Assembly (NCBI GenBank): GCA_016294985.1
Contig: JAECRW010000027.1
Coordinates: forward strand, 1-14,367
Length of the DNA stretch: 14,367 nucleotides
Source: Candidatus Sifarchaeum marinoarchaea
GTDB lineage: Archaea; Asgardarchaeota; Sifarchaeia; Borrarchaeales; Borrarchaeaceae
Reading direction: 5' to 3'
The position numbers were made by a program, and so were the translations under genes. Under the pieces are notes generated by a model. The model did not search any database. It saw nothing but the letters and a program-made list of their open reading frames with translations, and was not told where the DNA came from. Shown here one piece after another: positions 11,508 to 14,367 of the stretch (position 1 is the stretch's first letter; each line of letters starts with the position of its first letter).

Positions 11508-13778
11508 TTATTCAAGGATTTCTTCTGATTCCCTCTTGCTGTACCAGAGACCAAAGGCGAGTGCTGCTGTTAGAATAATCACTATGGCAATGCCTAGTAA
11601 CGATGGATTGAAAGCGAAGCTACTGACTGGTTCTCCGGCTATGTAGCTAATTACAGAGACCTGCAGAATAAGTGGGCCAACTAGAAGCGCAATGAGATTA
11701 ATTACTTTCATCATTGGGTTCAACGCCGGTCCTGCGGTATCCTTCAAGGGATCGCCTACCGTATCACCAATAACAGCTGCCTTATGAGCATCTGAGCCTT
11801 TTCCGCCGTAGAGTCCGTCCTCAATGCTCTTTTTGGCGTTGTCAAAGGCTCCACCTGCGTTTGCCATAAACACTGCTAACAATTGACTAGCTATAATTGC
11901 CCCTCCTAGAAATCCTCCGAGCGCTACACCACTTAATAGGAATCCTACAAGTAAAGGTGAAGCTATTGCAAGTATTCCGAGAGGTAGGAGTTCTTTTTGA
12001 GCAGCTCTAGTAGATATACTTACACATCGCTCATAGTCGGGGTCTGCTTTTCCTTCCCATAATCCGGGAATTTCTGCAAATTGTCTTCGGACTTCTCTAA
12101 TCATCTTCGCAGCCGCTTTACCAACAGCCTTAACTGATATCGAACTGAAGAGGAGTGGGATCGCTCCACCAACAAGTAATCCAATAAAGATTAATGGAAT
12201 TGACAGATCTAAGATTAGTAATTCTTCACCACCTAAAAGCAGTGGGAGTTCTATATATGACCTAAAGAGCGATACTGCGGCTATTACTGCAGATGCTATG
12301 GCTATTCCTTTTGTAACTGCTTTAGTTGTATTACCAACTGAGTCCATATCTGCTAAGACGTCTTTAGCTCGAGGGGTAAATGATTCATCTTTTGTCATCT
12401 CAGCAATCCCCTGCGCGTTATCTGCGATGGGGCCGAACGTGTCCATAGCAACGTTATTTCCTGTCAACGTTAATTGTCCGATACCGCAAAGCGCAACACC
12501 ATAGAATGCCGTTACACCAAGCGTACCAAAGATTATCACTGAAACAAAAATTGCTATGGCTATACTCACTATCGCCCATACACTTGATTCATATCCTACA
12601 GCGATTCCTTCGAGGAGATTAGTTGCAGCACCGGTTTGGCATGCTTTTGACATGCCTTTAACAGCTTTACTCTCTGTCGAGGTGAAATGCTCTGTTAAAA
12701 AGTTCGTTGAGACTGCAAGACCAATTCCAGCCATTATTGCAACTGGGAAATTCCACCAAACTATAGCTGATCCTGTATTTAAATCAGTTAATCCTTGCAT
12801 ATAGAAATAGCTGAGAATGAAGAAACCAATTATAGAAGCCACAGCTGAAACACTATATCCACGAGTTATCGCTCTCATTGCATTTTCTCTCTCACCACGG
12901 AGTCTTACAGCATAAGTTCCGATAATCGAGCTTAAAACGCCAATAGCTCTAACCATAAGTGGGAATAATACACCTTTAAAACCATAAATTGCTGGTGGGA
13001 ACGCAGCTAGGCCTAATATCATTGCTGCGACTTCTGTAACCTCATATGACTCGAATATATCTGCAGCCATCCCTGCACAGTCACCAACATTATCACCAAC
13101 CAAGTCAGCTACCACAGCAGCGTTCCTCGGATCATCTTCAGGGATTCCTTTCTCAACTTTGCCTACAAGGTCTGCCCCAACATCGGCAGCTTTTGTAAAA
13201 ATTCCGCCACCAACTCGGTAGAATAACGCTATGAGTGTTCCACCAAATCCAAAGCCCAATAAAACTTCGAATGCCCATTCACGAAAGATTATGAAAGCAA
13301 TTATACCTCCAAGCAACCCTAGTCCGTCTGTTAGCATACCAGCTACCGTTCCACCTCTGTATGCTATCTTAACAGCATCCCCGAAACTCTTATTTGCAGC
13401 TGCAGCTACTCTGACGTTTGCTCGGGTAGCAATATTCATACCGGCGTATCCTACAGTTGCTGAAAATCCTGCACCCATCAGAAAAGCTAACATACGACCT
13501 AGCCGAATCGATGGGAATCCCTCTGGCTGATGCGCGGGCAACATTACCAGAATGGCCGCTAATATTGCAACCATAACCCCTATTGAGGTGAGTTGCTTCT
13601 TTAAATAAGAGTTGGCTCCTACTTGTATGGCATTGGAAATTCTGTTCATTTCCTTTGTTCCAGTAGGGTGCTTCAAAGTCTGGAATGCAAGAAGAACCGC
13701 ATAAATTAATCCAGCTACTGCTATAATTACTATCATGATTGTAAAGTTCGAGTCTAATGCAGTTAGTTCTATAACCAT
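11508..13778 (-). CDS. hppA: membrane H+-translocating pyrophosphatase, K+-independent type
   Basis: 756 residues with many hydrophobic segments (family has about 16 membrane helices). It couples hydrolysis of pyrophosphate to pumping H+ across the membrane. PPi/Mg sites: DVGADLVGKVE (199-209), GDNVGDCAGMAADIFESYE (228-246), NNVAMDTFGPIADNAQGIAEM (441-461), and near the C-terminus FDNAKKSIEDG and GDTVGDPLKDTAGPALNP (about 671-688). The subtype-determining segment reads GNTTKAVT (482-489). The lysine, with the following threonine, marks the K+-independent subfamily, where K+-dependent enzymes have alanine and glycine. AGGTGAG lies five bases before the ATG. Monocistronic, convergent with the PIN gene and divergent from aIF5B. 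It would use PPi made in abundance by tRNA charging and polymer synthesis. Confidence 0.97.
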   Translation of the reverse strand: MVIELTALDSNFTIMIVIIAVAGLIYAVLLAFQTLKHPTGTKEMNRISNAIQVGANSYLKKQLTSIGVMVAILAAILVMLPAHQPEGFPSIRLGRMLAFLMGAGFSATVGYAGMNIATRANVRVAAAANKSFGDAVKIAYRGGTVAGMLTDGLGLLGGIIAFIIFREWAFEVLLGFGFGGTLIALFYRVGGGIFTKAADVGADLVGKVEKGIPEDDPRNAAVVADLVGDNVGDCAGMAADIFESYEVTEVAAMILGLAAFPPAIYGFKGVLFPLMVRAIGVLSSIIGTYAVRLRGERENAMRAITRGYSVSAVASIIGFFILSYFYMQGLTDLNTGSAIVWWNFPVAIMAGIGLAVSTNFLTEHFTSTESKAVKGMSKACQTGAATNLLEGIAVGYESSVWAIVSIAIAIFVSVIIFGTLGVTAFYGVALCGIGQLTLTGNNVAMDTFGPIADNAQGIAEMTKDESFTPRAKDVLADMDSVGNTTKAVTKGIAIASAVIAAVSLFRSYIELPLLLGGEELLILDLSIPLIFIGLLVGGAIPLLFSSISVKAVGKAAAKMIREVRRQFAEIPGLWEGKADPDYERCVSISTRAAQKELLPLGILAIASPLLVGFLLSGVALGGFLGGAIIASQLLAVFMANAGGAFDNAKKSIEDGLYGGKGSDAHKAAVIGDTVGDPLKDTAGPALNPMMKVINLIALLVGPLILQVSVISYIAGEPVSSFAFNPSLLGIAIVIILTAALAFGLWYSKRESEEILE

Positions 13779-13814
13779 CTTTTCTCACCTTTTTTCAAAT
13801 GAAACAGGAGGATA

Positions 13815-13823
13815 CTTTTAAAG
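13815..13823 (-). promoter_or_regulatory. candidate TATA box for hppA
   Basis: CTTTAAAAG, centred about 41 bases before the ATG, giving a predicted leader of about 14 bases that includes the AGGTGAG site. The remainder of the 224-base divergent spacer contains no recognisable gene; no clear TATA box for aIF5B was found in it. Confidence 0.4.
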
Positions 13824-14002
13824 TTATTGGCGAATAGTTGCCATAGGAAAAAAAGGATGAAACAACCAAACAACACACTACATGCTAAATCGAAAACTTT
13901 ACAAAGTCTTTTACGGAATAGAATGAAGGCTCTTTCAAGATAAGGACAGAAATTGTCTAAGATCTTTAGAACAAACCCTTCCTGAAGTGGAGGCTTAAAA
14001 AA

Positions 14003-14367
14003 ATGAGTGACAAAGAGGATTTACGCGCTCCAATTTGCACAATCATGGGGCATATAGATCATGGCAAGACCTCACTGCTAGACAAAATCCGTGGTACAGC
14101 AGTGCAGAAAAGAGAAGCAGGAGGCATTACACAGCACATTGGTGCAAGTTTTTTTCCAATGGAGACAATTAAAGAAGTTAGTGGGAAATTACTTGATACT
14201 TTCAAAGTTGAATTCACTTTACCAGGTCTTTTAATAATCGATACACCAGGACACGAAAGCTTCATAAATCTCCGGGCTCGTGGAGCGAGTGTGGCTGATA
14301 TTGCAATTCTTGTGATAGATGTAATGGATGGATTCATGCCACAAAGTTGGGAATCACTAAATCTTTT
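14003..14367 (+). CDS. infB: translation initiation factor aIF5B, 3' end beyond window
   Basis: First 121 codons of the archaeal IF5B/IF2 homologue, a GTPase that promotes subunit joining. G1 GHIDHGKT, then DKIRGTAVQKREAGGITQ with HIGASFFP (switch I, GIT), LPGLLIIDTPGHESF (G3 DTPGH), NLRARGASVADIAILVIDVMDGFMPQ. These match aIF5B and not aIF2-gamma: a separate EAGGITQHIG segment and no zinc knuckle. GGAGG at 13989-13993 is nine bases before the ATG. The frame runs off the window without a stop; full proteins are about 600 residues. Confidence 0.96.
   Translation, partial: MSDKEDLRAPICTIMGHIDHGKTSLLDKIRGTAVQKREAGGITQHIGASFFPMETIKEVSGKLLDTFKVEFTLPGLLIIDTPGHESFINLRARGASVADIAILVIDVMDGFMPQSWESLNL

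Noticed and set aside
13390..13788. 132-residue frame overlapping the start of hppA
   Set aside because: Frame-shifted shadow of the pyrophosphatase N-terminus with no hydrophobic pattern or motifs of its own.

Overview
This window is archaeal chromosomal DNA. It carries archaeal/eukaryotic-type information genes: ribosomal proteins S2, L7Ae, S28e, S24e and S27ae, RNA polymerase E' and E'', aIF2-gamma, aIF5B, and Kae1 with Bud32. It also has an A-type ATPase subunit E, isopentenyl phosphate kinase and TATA-box-like promoters. Base composition is AT-rich by eye. Kae1 and Bud32 are separate adjacent genes rather than the fusion seen in many Euryarchaeota. Ribosome binding sites are mostly GGAGG or GGTGAT. 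The lineage cannot be fixed from the window; a TACK- or Asgard-like archaeon is a guess.

Layout: (1) 1-746, the 3' part of a DUF362 Fe-S protein. (2) 985-1611, a solitary A-type ATP synthase subunit E. (3) 1709-4544, ribosomal protein S2, then two isoprenoid genes (isopentenyl phosphate kinase and type 2 IPP isomerase), a shrunken version of a common archaeal neighbourhood. (4) 4832-5442, L7Ae and S28e behind a leader with an exact 18-nt repeat and two alternative hairpins. (5) 9346 down to 5468 on the minus strand: rpoE' - rpoE'' - S24e - S27ae - Kae1 - Bud32 - RdgB/HAM1, linking transcription, translation, t6A tRNA modification and nucleotide-pool cleaning. (6) 9591-11290 on the plus strand: aIF2-gamma and a PIN-domain protein whose reading frame is split. 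(7) 13778-11508 on the minus strand: a membrane proton-pumping pyrophosphatase with the K+-independent signature. (8) 14003 to the window end: the start of aIF5B.

Most genes are ordinary core genes. Two places deserve attention. First, the PIN gene's catalytic N-terminus (GTG start at 10884 behind GGTGA) stops at a TAA directly after a T TTT TTA heptamer, and a -1 shift there rejoins the rest of the PIN domain exactly. This is either a programmed frameshift or slippage site, or a one-base homopolymer error. Second, the L7Ae leader contains two parallel hairpin modules with box C/D-like elements. One segment (CACTT) can pair either with an upstream AAGTG or with the Shine-Dalgarno region, which suggests autoregulation by L7Ae, a k-turn-binding protein.

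No tRNA, rRNA, CRISPR array, insertion sequence or integrase was seen. No gene-free stretch exceeds 300 bases.
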